A stretch of 64,000 nucleotides of DNA from Arthrobacter sp. P2b (GTDB lineage: Bacteria; Actinomycetota; Actinomycetes; Actinomycetales; Micrococcaceae): positions 62,001-126,000 of the forward strand of contig NZ_FVZL01000004.1 in NCBI RefSeq assembly GCF_900168295.1. Reading direction: 5' to 3'. Made by a program: the position numbers and the translations under genes. The notes beneath the pieces are model-generated. The model was not told the origin of the DNA. It saw nothing but the letters and a program-made list of their open reading frames with translations, and made no database searches. Position 1 is the stretch's first letter; every line of letters begins with the position of its first letter. Positions 41,699 to 51,574 of the stretch are shown here, one piece after another.

Positions 41699-43227
41699 AC
41701 TTTCTCCTTGATGTCCGGCCGTGCTGCGGATGCAGTAGCGGGTAGCTTGCGCTTGGCGATGGAGGTGCGGATAAACGGCAGCACTGCCACCAGGACGAAA
41801 ACGACCAGCAGTGTGGCCGAAATGGGACGGCCGAAGAAGCCCAGCGGGTCGCCGCCAAAGACCAGCAGGGAACGCCGCATGGAACTTTCGAGGAGTCCGC
41901 CCAGCACGAAGGCGAGCACCAGGGGGCCCGGTTCGAAGCCGAACTTCTTCATGAGGTAGCCGATGATGCCGAAGACCACCACGAGCGTGACATCGAACAT
42001 GCTGTTGTTGATGGTGTAGGCGCCGAGCAGCGTGATCAGAGCAGTGACGGGGGCCAGGATAGCTGCGCGGACGCGCAGGATCCTGACGAAGATTCCCACA
42101 AGCGGCAGGCTCATGATCAGCAGGAGGATGTTGCCGATGTACATCGAGTTCACAACGCCCCAGAACAGATCCGGGTTCTGCTCCACCAGCTGCGGGCCGG
42201 GGGTCACACCCTGGATGAGCAGCGCACCGAACATCAGTGCCATGGTGGCGTTGGCCGGAATGCCAAGAGTCAGCAGCGGAATGAACGACGACGTGGCGGC
42301 AGCGTTGTTGGCCGCCTCCGGGCCGGCGACGCCTTCCGGCGCCCCCTTCCCGAACCGTTCGGGCTGCTTGGCCCGCTTCTTCTCCATGGCGTAGGAGGCC
42401 ATGGAGGCGATGGTGGCGCCACCGCCCGGGAGGATGCCCAGGAAGAAGCCGAGGACGGATCCGCGGCCGATGGAGCCGGACGCCTGCTTGAGGTCCTTCC
42501 GGGAAGGCCAGACGTTGGCCACTTTCGAGGGCGCCTTCGCGGCCCGGTGCCGTTCCTCCAGGTTGTAGAGGATCTCACCCAGCCCGAAGATGCCCATGGC
42601 AATCGGCACGAAGTCGATGCCGTCGGCAAGCTCCAGGCTGCCGAAGGTGAACCGGCTTTCCCCGGTGAAGACGTCCCGGCCCACAGTCGCGAGCAGGAGG
42701 CCGAGGGCGGCGGCAATCAGCGCCTTGGCTTTCGCGCCGCTGCTGATGGTTGCCACCAGGAGGATGCCCAGCAGCGCAAGGGCGGTGTACTCCGGCGGGC
42801 CGAAGTCCAGCGCGAAGCTGGCAACGATGGGCGCCAGGAACGTCAGGCCGATGATGGCTGCCGTGCCGCCGACAAAGGAACCGATGGATGCCAGGCCCAA
42901 CGCGGTGCCGGCCTTCCCCTGCCGGGCCATCTGGTAGCCGTCAAAAACCGTGACGACGGAGGACGCTTCGCCGGGAAGCCGGAGGAGTACGGAGGTGATG
43001 GTGCCGCCGTACTGGGCGCCGTAAAAAATGCCGGCCAGCATGATGATGGCGGTGACGGGTTCCACGTTGTAGGTCAGGGGCAGCAGGATGGCGATGGTTG
43101 CCGCGGGCCCCAGTCCGGGCAGTACGCCGATCAGCATGCCGATGACGACGCCGACCAGGCAGTAGAGGAGGTTGGTCGGCTCCAGGACAACCGCAAATCC
43201 GTTGATAACGGGATTCAGAAAATCCAC
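41695..43227 (-). CDS. tctA: Tripartite tricarboxylate transporter, large permease TctA
   Basis: 510 residues, about 11-12 membrane helices. Family segments: GVVIGMLIGVLPGLGPAATIAILLPLTY at the N-terminus, GTITSVLLRLPGEASSVVTVFDGYQMARQGKAG, and GILPGGGATIASMASYAMEKK with GIPANATMALMFGAL in the second half. Starts with GTG after AGGAG. Transports a carboxylate with TctB and the TctC binding protein; the link to glucarate genes suggests an aldarate substrate. Confidence 0.97.
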   Translation of the reverse strand: MDFLNPVINGFAVVLEPTNLLYCLVGVVIGMLIGVLPGLGPAATIAILLPLTYNVEPVTAIIMLAGIFYGAQYGGTITSVLLRLPGEASSVVTVFDGYQMARQGKAGTALGLASIGSFVGGTAAIIGLTFLAPIVASFALDFGPPEYTALALLGILLVATISSGAKAKALIAAALGLLLATVGRDVFTGESRFTFGSLELADGIDFVPIAMGIFGLGEILYNLEERHRAAKAPSKVANVWPSRKDLKQASGSIGRGSVLGFFLGILPGGGATIASMASYAMEKKRAKQPERFGKGAPEGVAGPEAANNAAATSSFIPLLTLGIPANATMALMFGALLIQGVTPGPQLVEQNPDLFWGVVNSMYIGNILLLIMSLPLVGIFVRILRVRAAILAPVTALITLLGAYTINNSMFDVTLVVVFGIIGYLMKKFGFEPGPLVLAFVLGGLLESSMRRSLLVFGGDPLGFFGRPISATLLVVFVLVAVLPFIRTSIAKRKLPATASAARPDIKEKV

Positions 43228-43236
43228 GGGGGTCTC

Positions 43237-43791
43237 CTAGAAGAGGTGGGGGATGGAAGTGCCGAGCGCCAGGACAAAGATGCCGTAGAACGCCGCTACA
43301 ACGATGACGCTGACCAGCAGGGTGGAACGCCAGGTCTCGCCGCCCAGGAAGCGCATCCAGATGATGCAGAGGATCAGCGCCGGGATCTCGAAACCGATGA
43401 GCGGCATGAGGGCAACCATGGCTGCCAGCGTCACCAGGCCTGTGAGAGGGGCAAGGGACATGCGCGTGAACTTTTCGGCATCCCGGTTGTGCCGGCCCAG
43501 GACCAGCTGGAACAGGCCCAACGCCACCATGACGCAGCTGATGATGAAGGGCCAAAGGCCCGGCTGCGGGCTGGCCGGGGTGCCCAGTCCCATGGCGACG
43601 GACAGGATGATGGCACCGATCCCGACGCCGAGGACCACCAGCGAGGATGCCATGCTGGCCAGCGCACCGGCCGCCGGCGGCTTTTCCTCTTCCCATTGGG
43701 CTGCCAGTTGCTCCGGTGTCAGTTCATCAAGGACGTCGCCCGGGACGTCGTTATGAGCGTGGGGGGCGCCCCCGCCGGAGGGAGCAGCCAT
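43237..43791 (-). CDS. tctB: Tripartite tricarboxylate transporter, small permease TctB
   Basis: 184 residues from the ATG at 43791, chosen because GGAGGAAG lies just upstream. A GTG at 43839, overlapping the tctC stop, is the alternative. After a polar N-terminus (TPEQLAAQWEEEKPP) there are four hydrophobic segments, with PQPGLWPFIISCVMVALGLFQLVLG typical of TctB. Second gene of tctCBA. Confidence 0.9.
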   Translation of the reverse strand: MAAPSGGGAPHAHNDVPGDVLDELTPEQLAAQWEEEKPPAAGALASMASSLVVLGVGIGAIILSVAMGLGTPASPQPGLWPFIISCVMVALGLFQLVLGRHNRDAEKFTRMSLAPLTGLVTLAAMVALMPLIGFEIPALILCIIWMRFLGGETWRSTLLVSVIVVAAFYGIFVLALGTSIPHLF

Positions 43792-43835
43792 GCTGCTTCC
43801 TCCGGCGGGTACTGCGGGGGTTCCTTTCACAGGAA

Positions 43836-44837
43836 TCACTTATTTCCGCTCAGGCTGATGTCGTACTTCTCCACCAGCTCCTTGTACTTCGCTGCGTAGC
43901 CCTTCCATTCGGTGACTACTTCCTCGCCGGAGATCTCCTTGGGCGTCAGCATGTTCTTCTTGTTGAACTCCTTGTAGGCCTCGGACTTGAAGGTCTCCTG
44001 GAATGCGGAGTACAGCTTGTCCTTGACGTCCTGGGGAGTGCCCTTGGGGGCGGCGACCGCCCGGTACTGCGCCACCGGAACGTCGTATCCGGCTTCCTTG
44101 GCGGTGGGGGTGTCGGGCAGGAAGCTGTTGCGCTCCTCCGAGAAGACCAGCAGCGGGGATACCTTGCCGGCCTCGATCTGGGGCATGGCCTCGCCCAGCT
44201 GGATGGTGGCGAGTTCCACCTGGTTGCCCAGGACGGCCGTCAACGCCGGCTTGCCGCTGTCGAACGGGATGTCCGTGCCGGTAACGCTGGCCTGCTTGAA
44301 GAGCACGGTCTGCGCCAGCTGGCTTCCGGTGCCAACGCCGGTGGTGCCGAAGGTGACGTTGCGGCCGGCGTCGGTCACGTCCTTGAAGGACTTGAAGCCG
44401 GACTCCGGGCTGGCCACCAGGACATAGTCGTCCTGGGACAGGCCAGCGATGATGTCCAGATCGTCGATGTTGACCGCTTCGTCGGCGGAGACTGCCAGCG
44501 GCGTGATGGTGATCAGGGACGCGGTCAGCAGGACCAGTTCCTGTCCGTCGGCCGGCTTGCCGGCAACTTCCTTGGTAGCGAGGGCTCCGTTGGCGCCGGG
44601 CTTGTTGACCACGGGCATCGGCTTGCCGAGCGTCTTCGAGGTTCCCTCGGCAAGGGCACGGGCGATCAGGTCTGTGCTGCCGCCGGCTGCCTGGCCGACC
44701 GTGAGGTTGACCGGTCCGGAGGGGTACTCGGCCGTGGTGGACTGGCCGCCGGCGACGTTGCCGCAGGCAGTCATGGCCAGCAGCGTGATGGCCGATGCCG
44801 CGCCGAGGACCGAGCGGCGGGTGGGGAAGTGCTTCAT
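43836..44837 (-). CDS. tctC: Tripartite tricarboxylate transporter substrate-binding protein TctC
   Basis: 333 residues. Lipoprotein signal with LLAMTACGNVAGG. TctC (Bug family) signatures: VNLTVGQAAGGSTDLIARALAEG, PMPVVNKPGANGALATKEVAG, and FGTTGVGTGSQLAQTVLF. Extracytoplasmic receptor that feeds TctAB. Promoter and regulator site lie in the divergent region shared with the LysR gene. Confidence 0.96.
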   Translation of the reverse strand: MKHFPTRRSVLGAASAITLLAMTACGNVAGGQSTTAEYPSGPVNLTVGQAAGGSTDLIARALAEGTSKTLGKPMPVVNKPGANGALATKEVAGKPADGQELVLLTASLITITPLAVSADEAVNIDDLDIIAGLSQDDYVLVASPESGFKSFKDVTDAGRNVTFGTTGVGTGSQLAQTVLFKQASVTGTDIPFDSGKPALTAVLGNQVELATIQLGEAMPQIEAGKVSPLLVFSEERNSFLPDTPTAKEAGYDVPVAQYRAVAAPKGTPQDVKDKLYSAFQETFKSEAYKEFNKKNMLTPKEISGEEVVTEWKGYAAKYKELVEKYDISLSGNK

Positions 44838-44930
44838 TGGGACTCCTCATAAAAGCTCCGGGATGCTCCCGGACGGTGCTGTGAACCGAATCACTTCGGG
44901 TTGCTGGATCGAGTTTAGGGACGCGCTATG

Positions 44931-44966
44931 ATGCCTGTCTAAGCCCAAATCAGTATCAAGTGATAC
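44931..44966 (-). promoter_or_regulatory. LysR site and promoter of tctCBA (copy 1 of shared element)
   Basis: On the minus strand GTATCACTTGATAC, 9 nt, CTTAGACAGGCAT, then a possible -10 TAAACT (44912-44917) 19 nt after TTAGAC. The dyad GTATCA-AG-TGATAC fits a LysR-type site. The element recurs with identical spacing upstream of kdgD (45888-45923). It lies 13 bp from the lysR ATG, so it may also mediate autorepression. Confidence 0.8.
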
Positions 44967-44978
44967 CCGGAAGGCATC

Positions 44979-45863
44979 ATGTTTACGTTTGACCAGCTGG
45001 CGGGATTTATTGCCGTCGCAGAGGAACTCCACTTTGGGCGCGCCGCGGAGCGGCTCAACATGACCCAGCCGCCTCTCAGCCGGCAGATCCAGAAACTGGA
45101 GAAAATCATCGGCGCTGAACTCCTTGAGCGGGACAACAGGCGGGTGGAGCTCACCTCGGCAGGGGAGACGTTCCTTGAGGAAGCGCGCCGGCTGATGGCG
45201 CTGGCGGAGCGTGCCCCGGTCACAGCCCGCCGCATCGCGTCCGGACGCTCGGGCGTCCTGCGGATCGGTTTCACGGCAGCAAGTGGTTTCAGCATCCTGG
45301 GCCCTCTGCTGGAAGAGATCTCGGGCATCATGCCGGACGTGGACATCGACCTGCAGGAGTTGGTGACGCGCGAGCAGCTCAACGGCCTGCTGACCGGCGA
45401 ACTCGACCTTGGCTTCGCGCGCCCTCCCTTTGACAGCGAAACCTTTGATTCGCACTTGCTCTACCGCGAGTCCATGGTGCTCGCGGTTCCCTCAAGCCAT
45501 CCCCTGACGCTGCTGGGACGGGACCTCACCGCCGAGGATTTCAAGGACGAGCCCCTGATCATGCACTCCCCCACCCAGGCGCGCTATTTCTACGACCTGG
45601 TGGTCCGCATGCTCCCCATCCAGCATGCCAACGTGGTGCACACGGTCAGCCAGATCCTCACGATGGTCTCGCTCGTTGCGGCAAAACGCGGGCTGGCCTT
45701 CGTGCCCCATTCGGCTACCCTCCTGGGCATCAAAGGCGTGGAATTCCTGCCGTTGGAAGCAGGGAGGGAGGAACAGGTGGAGCTGCACGCGCTCTGGAAC
45801 CGCAGGATCACCAACCCGGCACTGGCCCGCCTCCTGCGCGACCTTGAGTTTGCCATGGAGTAG
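44979..45863 (+). CDS. LysR-family regulator of glucarate genes
   Basis: 294 residues. N-terminal winged HTH: FDQLAGFIAVAEELHFGRAAERLNMTQPPLSRQIQKLEKIIGAELLERDNRRVELTSAG, close to the CatR/BenM-type subgroup; the effector domain follows. It lies between tctCBA and kdgD and is flanked on both sides by copies of the same bipartite element, so it very probably controls both units in response to glucarate or a degradation product. Confidence 0.96.
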   Translation: MFTFDQLAGFIAVAEELHFGRAAERLNMTQPPLSRQIQKLEKIIGAELLERDNRRVELTSAGETFLEEARRLMALAERAPVTARRIASGRSGVLRIGFTAASGFSILGPLLEEISGIMPDVDIDLQELVTREQLNGLLTGELDLGFARPPFDSETFDSHLLYRESMVLAVPSSHPLTLLGRDLTAEDFKDEPLIMHSPTQARYFYDLVVRMLPIQHANVVHTVSQILTMVSLVAAKRGLAFVPHSATLLGIKGVEFLPLEAGREEQVELHALWNRRITNPALARLLRDLEFAME

Positions 45864-45887
45864 ACGCACACGGTTCATGCACCGAAG

Positions 45888-45923
45888 GTATCAATACATA
45901 CAAAAATGCACTTAGACAGGCAT
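45888..45923 (+). promoter_or_regulatory. LysR site and promoter of kdgD operon (copy 2 of shared element)
   Basis: GTATCAATACATAC, 9 nt, CTTAGACAGGCAT, then TAACCT (45937-45942) 19 nt after TTAGAC as possible -10. The 13-bp CTTAGACAGGCAT block is identical to the one upstream of tctC. Confidence 0.8.
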
Positions 45924-45996
45924 TACGTCCTCTGCCTAACCTGAACAGGAATCCACCACCAGCCGCCCTCCCGGCGCTCACACAGAGGACAACATC

Positions 45997-46911
45997 GTGG
46001 CAAAGTACACCCCGCAGGAACTGGCAAACACCCTGAAAGACGGCCTGCTGTCGTTCCCGGTGACGTCCTTTGACAGCCAGCTGCAGTTCGACGAGGAAAA
46101 TTACCGGAAGCACCTTGCCTGGCAGGCGAGCTTCCCGGTGGCAGGCCTGTTCGCAGCGGGCGGCACCGGCGAAGGCTTCTCCCTCACCCCCGCCGAATCC
46201 GCCCACGTGGTGCGCACCGCCGTCGAAGAAGTCGGCAACCAGGTGCCGGTACTTGCATCAGCCGGCGGATCAACAGCACAGGCAATCGAGAATGCCAAGG
46301 CTGCAGAAGCAGCAGGCGCCGACGGCCTCCTGCTCCTCCCGCCTTACCTGACCGAAGCCGACCAGGCCGGCCTGATCGACCACGTCAGCGCCATCTGCAG
46401 CGCCACCTCACTGGGTGTCATCATCTACAACCGCGCCAACGCCATCTACAAGGACACCACTGTTGCCGCCCTCGCGGACCGGCACGAAAACCTCATCGGG
46501 TTCAAGGACGGTGTTGGCGACCTCGAACACGACGCCCGCGTTTACGCCAAGCTTGGCGACCGCCTCTTCTACCTGGGCGGCCTTCCCACCGCGGAAACCT
46601 TCGCCCTCCCCCTGCTGCAGCTGGGCATGAGCACCTACTCCAGCGCGATGTACAACTTCGTCCCGCAGTTCGCGCTGGACTTCTACCAGGATGTCCGCAA
46701 CAACGACCGCGTGGCCGTCAACAAGAAGCTGAACGACTTCGTGATCCCCTACCTGGACATCCGCGACCGCGTGAAGGGCTACGCTGTCTCCATCGTCAAG
46801 GGCGGCCTGGACGCCATCGGCCGCTCCGCCGGCCCGGTCCGCCCCCCTCTGCAGAACATGGCGGAGCAGGACCTGGCGGACCTCAAGGCCCTTATCGCCC
46901 GCGTATCCTGA
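45997..46911 (+). CDS. kdgD: 5-dehydro-4-deoxyglucarate dehydratase
   Basis: 304-residue enzyme of the DapA/NAL superfamily that converts 5-keto-4-deoxy-glucarate to 2,5-dioxopentanoate with loss of water and CO2. Features: [49 protein letters not shown] (the Tyr position) and [16 protein letters not shown] with the Schiff-base Lys. GTG start with AGAGGAC upstream. First gene of kdgD-ALDH-gudD; the order of the reactions is gudD, kdgD, dehydrogenase. Confidence 0.97.
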   Translation: MAKYTPQELANTLKDGLLSFPVTSFDSQLQFDEENYRKHLAWQASFPVAGLFAAGGTGEGFSLTPAESAHVVRTAVEEVGNQVPVLASAGGSTAQAIENAKAAEAAGADGLLLLPPYLTEADQAGLIDHVSAICSATSLGVIIYNRANAIYKDTTVAALADRHENLIGFKDGVGDLEHDARVYAKLGDRLFYLGGLPTAETFALPLLQLGMSTYSSAMYNFVPQFALDFYQDVRNNDRVAVNKKLNDFVIPYLDIRDRVKGYAVSIVKGGLDAIGRSAGPVRPPLQNMAEQDLADLKALIARVS

Positions 46912-46943
46912 CCCTGATCCACCGCTTCCCAGGAGGAACCATC

Positions 46944-48560
46944 GTGACCCTCACCGGACACTCCCTGATCGCCGGACAGACCGTCGTCGGCGACGGCAAG
47001 ACAGCCTTCGGCTTCAACCCGGCCACCAATGAACAGCTCGATCCCGCGTACTCCCTGATCACCGAGGACCAACTGAAGCTGGCCACCGCCGCGGCAGCTG
47101 ACGCGTACCCGTCCTTCTCCACACTGGACCCGGAAACCCACGCCGGGTTCCTTGAAGCGATCGCGGACAACATCGAAGCCATCGGCGAGGAACTGATCGT
47201 CCGCGCCGGGCAGGAAACTGGGCTGCCCGCCGCCCGCCTGCAGGGTGAGCGTGCCCGCACCACCGGCCAGCTGCGGCTCTTCGCCAACGTGGTCCGCCAG
47301 GGCGACTTCCGCGGAGTCCGCGTGGACCCCGCCATCCCGGACCGCACCCCGCTGCCCCGGGCGGACATCCGCCAGCGCCAGATCCCGCTCGGCCCCGTTG
47401 CGGTATTCGGCGCCAGCAACTTCCCGCTCGCCTTCTCCACCGCAGGCGGCGACACCGCCTCGGCCCTGGCCGCAGGCTGCCCCGTCGTCTTCAAGGCACA
47501 CAACGCCCACCCCGGCACCGGCGAACTCGTCGGCCAGGCCGTGGCCAAAGCCGTCAAAGACTTCGGCCTGCACCCCGGCGTGTTCTCCCTCATCTACGGC
47601 CCCGGCGCCAGCATCGGCCAGGCCCTCGTCGCCGACCCCAACATCAAAGCCGTCGGCTTCACCGGCTCCCAGGCCGCCGGCATCTCCCTGATGCGCACCG
47701 CCGCGGCCCGCCGCGTACCCATCCCCGTCTACGCCGAAATGTCCTCCCTGAACCCCGTCTTCGTCTTCGAAGGCGCCCTCAAAGGCTCCGCCGAAGACAT
47801 CGACGCCCTCGCGGCCCAGTACGTTACCGCCGTCACCGGCAGCTCCGGCCAACTTTGCACCTCCCCCGGCCTGCTCTTCGCCCCCGAAGGCGAACTGGGC
47901 GACAAACTCGCCGCCGCCGTCGGCCGCGCCGTCTCCGCCTGCTCCGGACAGACCATGCTCACAGCGGGCATCGCCGGTTCGTGGAACGCCGGGGCAGAAG
48001 CTTTGGGCAGCGCTGACGGCGTGAACCTGATCGGAAAGGGCGCCGCCGGTGCCACCGAAAACGCCCCGGCACCCACCATCTTCGGCACCCAGGTCCGCGA
48101 CTTCGTCACCAACCACGTCCTGCACGAGGAAATCTTCGGCGCCGCGTCCCTGGTCATCCGCTACGGAAGCACCGACGAACTCCTCGACGCCATCAAACGC
48201 CTCGAAGGCCAACTCACCGCATCACTGCAGCTCACCGAAGAGGACTACCCCACCGCGGCACCCCTGATCCCCGCGCTCGAGCAGAAAGTGGGCCGCATCA
48301 TCGTCAACGGCTGGCCCACCGGCGTCGAAGTCGGCCACGCCATGGTCCACGGCGGCCCCTTCCCCGCCACCTCCGACTCCCGCACCACCTCCGTCGGAAC
48401 CCTCGCCATCAACCGCTTCCTGCGCCCCGTCGCCTACCAGAACATCCCCCAGGAACTCCTCCCCACACCCCTGCAGGACACCAACCCCTGGCACCTGAAC
48501 CGCAGGATCGATGGCGTTGTGGAAGCCGCCGAAGCACAGAAAGCAGGAATTAACGCATGA
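46944..48560 (+). CDS. Alpha-ketoglutaric semialdehyde dehydrogenase (NADP+)
   Basis: 538 residues. Oxidises 2,5-dioxopentanoate to 2-oxoglutarate, completing the pathway. ALDH signatures: [63 protein letters not shown] with the general-base Glu, and the catalytic Cys in [10 protein letters not shown]. This long form (KGSADH type III) is typical for aldarate operons. GTG start with AGGAGGAA upstream; it overlaps gudD by 4 nt. Confidence 0.95.
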   Translation: MTLTGHSLIAGQTVVGDGKTAFGFNPATNEQLDPAYSLITEDQLKLATAAAADAYPSFSTLDPETHAGFLEAIADNIEAIGEELIVRAGQETGLPAARLQGERARTTGQLRLFANVVRQGDFRGVRVDPAIPDRTPLPRADIRQRQIPLGPVAVFGASNFPLAFSTAGGDTASALAAGCPVVFKAHNAHPGTGELVGQAVAKAVKDFGLHPGVFSLIYGPGASIGQALVADPNIKAVGFTGSQAAGISLMRTAAARRVPIPVYAEMSSLNPVFVFEGALKGSAEDIDALAAQYVTAVTGSSGQLCTSPGLLFAPEGELGDKLAAAVGRAVSACSGQTMLTAGIAGSWNAGAEALGSADGVNLIGKGAAGATENAPAPTIFGTQVRDFVTNHVLHEEIFGAASLVIRYGSTDELLDAIKRLEGQLTASLQLTEEDYPTAAPLIPALEQKVGRIIVNGWPTGVEVGHAMVHGGPFPATSDSRTTSVGTLAINRFLRPVAYQNIPQELLPTPLQDTNPWHLNRRIDGVVEAAEAQKAGINA

Positions 48561-49885
48561 CCTCCCAGCCAAGCATTGCCCGGGTCGAGGTTGTCCCGGT
48601 TGCCGGGCACGACAGCATGCTGATGAACCTCAGCGGCGCGCACGGCCCGTTCTTCACCCGCAATGTTGTGATCATCACCGATTCGGACGGCAGGACCGGC
48701 CTGGGTGAAGTTCCCGGCGGCGAAAAGATCCGCAACACCATCGAGGAAGCCGGCGCCCTGATTACCGGAAAGCCGGTGGCCCGCTACCGCTCGCTTTTGC
48801 GTGAAATCGCTGCCGAGTTCGCTGACCGCGACGCCGGCGGCCGCGGCCTCCAGACCTTCGACCTGCGCACCACGGTCCATGCCGTCACCGCCGTCGAATC
48901 CGCGCTGCTGGACCTGCACGGGCAGTACCTCGGCGTTCCCGTGGCTGAACTGCTCGGCGACGGCCAACAGCGCACCTCCGTCCCGATGCTCGGCTACCTC
49001 TTCTTCGTGGGGGACCACAAGCGGACTGACCTGCCCTACCTCGTGGAGGACGCACCCGCGGACCGCTGGGAGGAACTCCGCCGGCAGGAAGCCATGACGC
49101 CCGAGGCCGTGGTGGCGCTGGCTGAGGCCGCCCAGGAACGGTACGGGTTCAGCGACTTCAAGCTCAAGGGCGGCGTGCTGTCCGGCGACGACGAAGTGGA
49201 CGTGGTCACGGCCCTCGCCAAGCGCTTCCCCGAGGCCCGGGTGACCCTCGACCCCAACGGCGGCTGGCTCCTGGACGAGGCAATCCGGCTGGGCAAGCGG
49301 ATGCAGGGCGTTGTGGCCTACGCGGAAGACCCCTGCGGCGCAGAAGGCCGCTTCTCCGGCCGGGAAGTCATGGCGGAGTTCCGCAGGGCCACGGGCCTGA
49401 AGACGGCCACCAACATGATTGCCACGGACTGGCGGGAGATGTCGCACGCGATCCGCAGCAACGCCGTGGACATCCCCCTGGCTGACCCGCACTTCTGGAC
49501 CATGCACGGCTCGGTGCGGGTGGCGCAGATGTGCCACGAGTTCGGCCTCACCTGGGGCTCGCACTCGAACAACCACTTTGACATCTCGCTGGCCATGTTT
49601 ACCCACACCGGTGCCGCGGCTCCGGGTGAAATCACCGCCCTGGACACGCACTGGATCTGGCAGGACGGCCAGGGCCTCACCAAGGAACCGCTGCAGATCA
49701 AGGACGGCGCCATCGAGGTTCCGGCCGCCCCGGGCCTCGGCATCGAGCTGGACCGCGACGCCCTGGACAAGGCCCACAAGCTGTATCTGGAACAGGGCCT
49801 GAATGCCCGCGACGACAGCATCGGCATGCAGTACTACATCGAGGGCTGGTCCTTCGACCCGAAGCGGCCCTGCCTCGTTCGGTAG
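48557..49885 (+). CDS. gudD: Glucarate dehydratase
   Basis: 442-residue enolase-superfamily enzyme that dehydrates D-glucarate (and L-idarate) to 5-keto-4-deoxyglucarate. Visible are [31 protein letters not shown] with the KxK-type catalytic Lys, metal ligands in [16 protein letters not shown] and ATNMIATDW, and the His/Asn motif [16 protein letters not shown]. It ends RPCLVR, as the family does. A hairpin follows before the transporter gene. Confidence 0.97.
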   Translation: MTSQPSIARVEVVPVAGHDSMLMNLSGAHGPFFTRNVVIITDSDGRTGLGEVPGGEKIRNTIEEAGALITGKPVARYRSLLREIAAEFADRDAGGRGLQTFDLRTTVHAVTAVESALLDLHGQYLGVPVAELLGDGQQRTSVPMLGYLFFVGDHKRTDLPYLVEDAPADRWEELRRQEAMTPEAVVALAEAAQERYGFSDFKLKGGVLSGDDEVDVVTALAKRFPEARVTLDPNGGWLLDEAIRLGKRMQGVVAYAEDPCGAEGRFSGREVMAEFRRATGLKTATNMIATDWREMSHAIRSNAVDIPLADPHFWTMHGSVRVAQMCHEFGLTWGSHSNNHFDISLAMFTHTGAAAPGEITALDTHWIWQDGQGLTKEPLQIKDGAIEVPAAPGLGIELDRDALDKAHKLYLEQGLNARDDSIGMQYYIEGWSFDPKRPCLVR

Positions 49886-49908
49886 CAGCCTCCGGCAGCA
49901 CTTTCGGT

Positions 49909-49946
49909 AAAGTAGTGGGGTCCGCTGTGGCGTGCCCCACTACTTT
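49909..49946 (+). terminator. Hairpin between gudD and the MFS gene
   Basis: AAAGTAGTGGGG and CCCCACTACTTT form a perfect 12-bp stem with a 14-nt loop, 23 bp after the gudD stop. No U-run follows. It may partially terminate or protect the upstream mRNA, so the permease would be made at a different level from the enzymes. Confidence 0.6.
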
Positions 49947-50009
49947 CCTGTGCCCCCGCATTGGGCCCCGCAGCCGGCCTGCGTTATCTATCCAAAGGAA
50001 ATACATTCA

Positions 50010-51359
50010 ATGAAGTCTGCAGACAATGCTGTCTCGGACGTGGCGACAGCCACGAAGAAGTTCTTCAAACGCGTTCTGCCCATCATGCTGGTCATGCTGG
50101 TCTGCAACCAGCTGAACCGGTCCAACATCGGCTACGCCCAGGACCACCTCCAGGCGGATGTGGGCATCGGCGCCGCCGCCTACGGGTTCGGTGCGGGCCT
50201 GTTCTTCATCGCCTATGCCATCTTTGAACTCCCCAGCAACGTGATGATGGAAAAGTACGGCGCCAAGGTCTGGCTGACCCGCATCATGGTCAGCTGGGGC
50301 ATCGTTTCCTTCCTGATGGCGTTCGTGCAGAACGAAACCATGTTCTACGTCCTGCGCTTCCTGCTGGGTGCCGCGGAGGCCGGCTTCTTCCCCGCCGTCA
50401 TCTTCTACTTTGCCCGCTGGGTTCCGGCGGGCCAGCGCGGCAAGGCCACCGCGATCTTCATCGCGGGCTCCTCCATCGCCGCGGCAATTTCCGGCCCCAT
50501 CGCCGGCATGCTGCTCAGCCTCCACGGCACCCTGGGGCTGCGCGGCTGGCAGTGGCTCTTCGGCTTCGAAGGCGCCCTCTCCGTGGTGGTGGGCATGGCC
50601 GTGTTCTTTGTCCTGGACGCCCGCATCAAGGACGCCAAGTGGCTCTCCCCCGCCGAAAAGGACGCCCTGTCCCAGGCCATCAGCGACGAGGACGCACAGC
50701 ACACCACGGCCGGCGGCGCCAAGATCAACCGCTGGAAGATGCTGCTCAACCCGCAGATCCTGCTGCTGTGCGGCATCTACTTCTCGGTGCAGCTGTCCAT
50801 CTACGCCAACACGTTCTGGCTCCCCAGCATCATCAAGCAGATCCCCGGCACCACGGACCTGACCGTGGGGTTCCTGTCCTCCATCCCGTGGGTCTGCGCC
50901 GTCTTCGCCATGTACTTCGCCGCTAAATTGCAGGACAAGGCCAAGTCCAAGCGCCCGCTGCTGGTGGTTGCCCTGCTGGTGGCAGCCGTCGGCACGTTCG
51001 CCGCCGCCATCGCATCTCCGGTCATGGCCCTGGTCTTCCTGGCCATCGCGGCCATGGGTTTCAAGAGCGCCTCGCCACTGTTCTGGACCATCCCGCAGTC
51101 CGGCCTGCACCCGATGATCCTCGCCCCGGCCATCGCCATCATCAATTCGCTGGGAAACCTGGGCGGCTTTGTGGCCCCCTTCGGCTTCGGCATCATCAAG
51201 GAGCAGACCGGCAGCGTTATCCCCGGCCTGTTCGCGCTGGCCGCCGCCTCCACCATCGCTGCCGGGCTGGTGTACTTCCTGAAAGAGCGCCGAACCGATG
51301 GCGCTCCAGTGCAGGTTGAGGAAGCCGCCGTGCAGGAACCGGTCGCCAGCCGCGCCTAA
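50010..51359 (+). CDS. MFS transporter, anion:cation symporter type (probable glucarate permease)
   Basis: 449 residues from the ATG at 50010 (AAAGGAA upstream). Twelve membrane helices; the N-terminal LVMLVCNQLNRSNIGYAQDHLQADVGIG, ELPSNVMMEKYGAKVWLTRIMVSWGIVS and GAAEAGFFPAVIFYFARWVPAGQRGKATA are typical of ACS-family permeases such as GudP and relatives. Position after gudD suggests D-glucarate as substrate. With tctCBA this makes two uptake systems in one regulon region. Confidence 0.93.
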   Translation: MKSADNAVSDVATATKKFFKRVLPIMLVMLVCNQLNRSNIGYAQDHLQADVGIGAAAYGFGAGLFFIAYAIFELPSNVMMEKYGAKVWLTRIMVSWGIVSFLMAFVQNETMFYVLRFLLGAAEAGFFPAVIFYFARWVPAGQRGKATAIFIAGSSIAAAISGPIAGMLLSLHGTLGLRGWQWLFGFEGALSVVVGMAVFFVLDARIKDAKWLSPAEKDALSQAISDEDAQHTTAGGAKINRWKMLLNPQILLLCGIYFSVQLSIYANTFWLPSIIKQIPGTTDLTVGFLSSIPWVCAVFAMYFAAKLQDKAKSKRPLLVVALLVAAVGTFAAAIASPVMALVFLAIAAMGFKSASPLFWTIPQSGLHPMILAPAIAIINSLGNLGGFVAPFGFGIIKEQTGSVIPGLFALAAASTIAAGLVYFLKERRTDGAPVQVEEAAVQEPVASRA

Positions 51360-51452
51360 ACGGGAGTACGACGGCGGCTCGTACGACGGCGGCGCCAGGC
51401 GCCACTGGGGTATTGATCGCCACGGCTGACGAACCTCCCAACAAGGACCTCA

Positions 51453-51500
51453 GGGCGGGCCGCGCAAGAATTGTTCAACAATCTCTTGCGCGGCCCGCCC
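51453..51500. promoter_or_regulatory. Composite hairpin with operator palindrome in its loop
   Basis: Perfect 17-bp arms (51453-51469 GGGCGGGCCGCGCAAGA; 51484-51500 its complement) enclose ATTGTTCAACAAT (51470-51482), itself a palindrome and identical to the core of the site upstream of pxpA (57400-57414). Lying 94-141 bp after the MFS stop and 75 bp before the next ATG, it may end one unit and regulate the next. The operator form fits GntR/FCD-family repressors. Confidence 0.75.
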
Positions 51501-51574
51501 TTCGGTCGTTAAGCTGGCAAAAGACCCTGTGATTGCAGTCACTGAACCCCCTTTGTGCCCGGCAGGAGCCCGCC

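Noticed and set aside
46779-48212. 477-residue open frame on the minus strand over kdgD and the dehydrogenase gene
   Set aside because: Antisense of well-supported genes; glycine/alanine/aspartate-rich shadow protein without motifs.
48434-49777. 447-residue minus-strand open frame over gudD
   Set aside because: The gudD reading frame carries all catalytic residues; the antisense frame has none.
51362-51392. Short direct repeat TACGACGGCGGC after the MFS gene
   Set aside because: Two short copies in GC-rich sequence without further context; likely chance or simple slippage.
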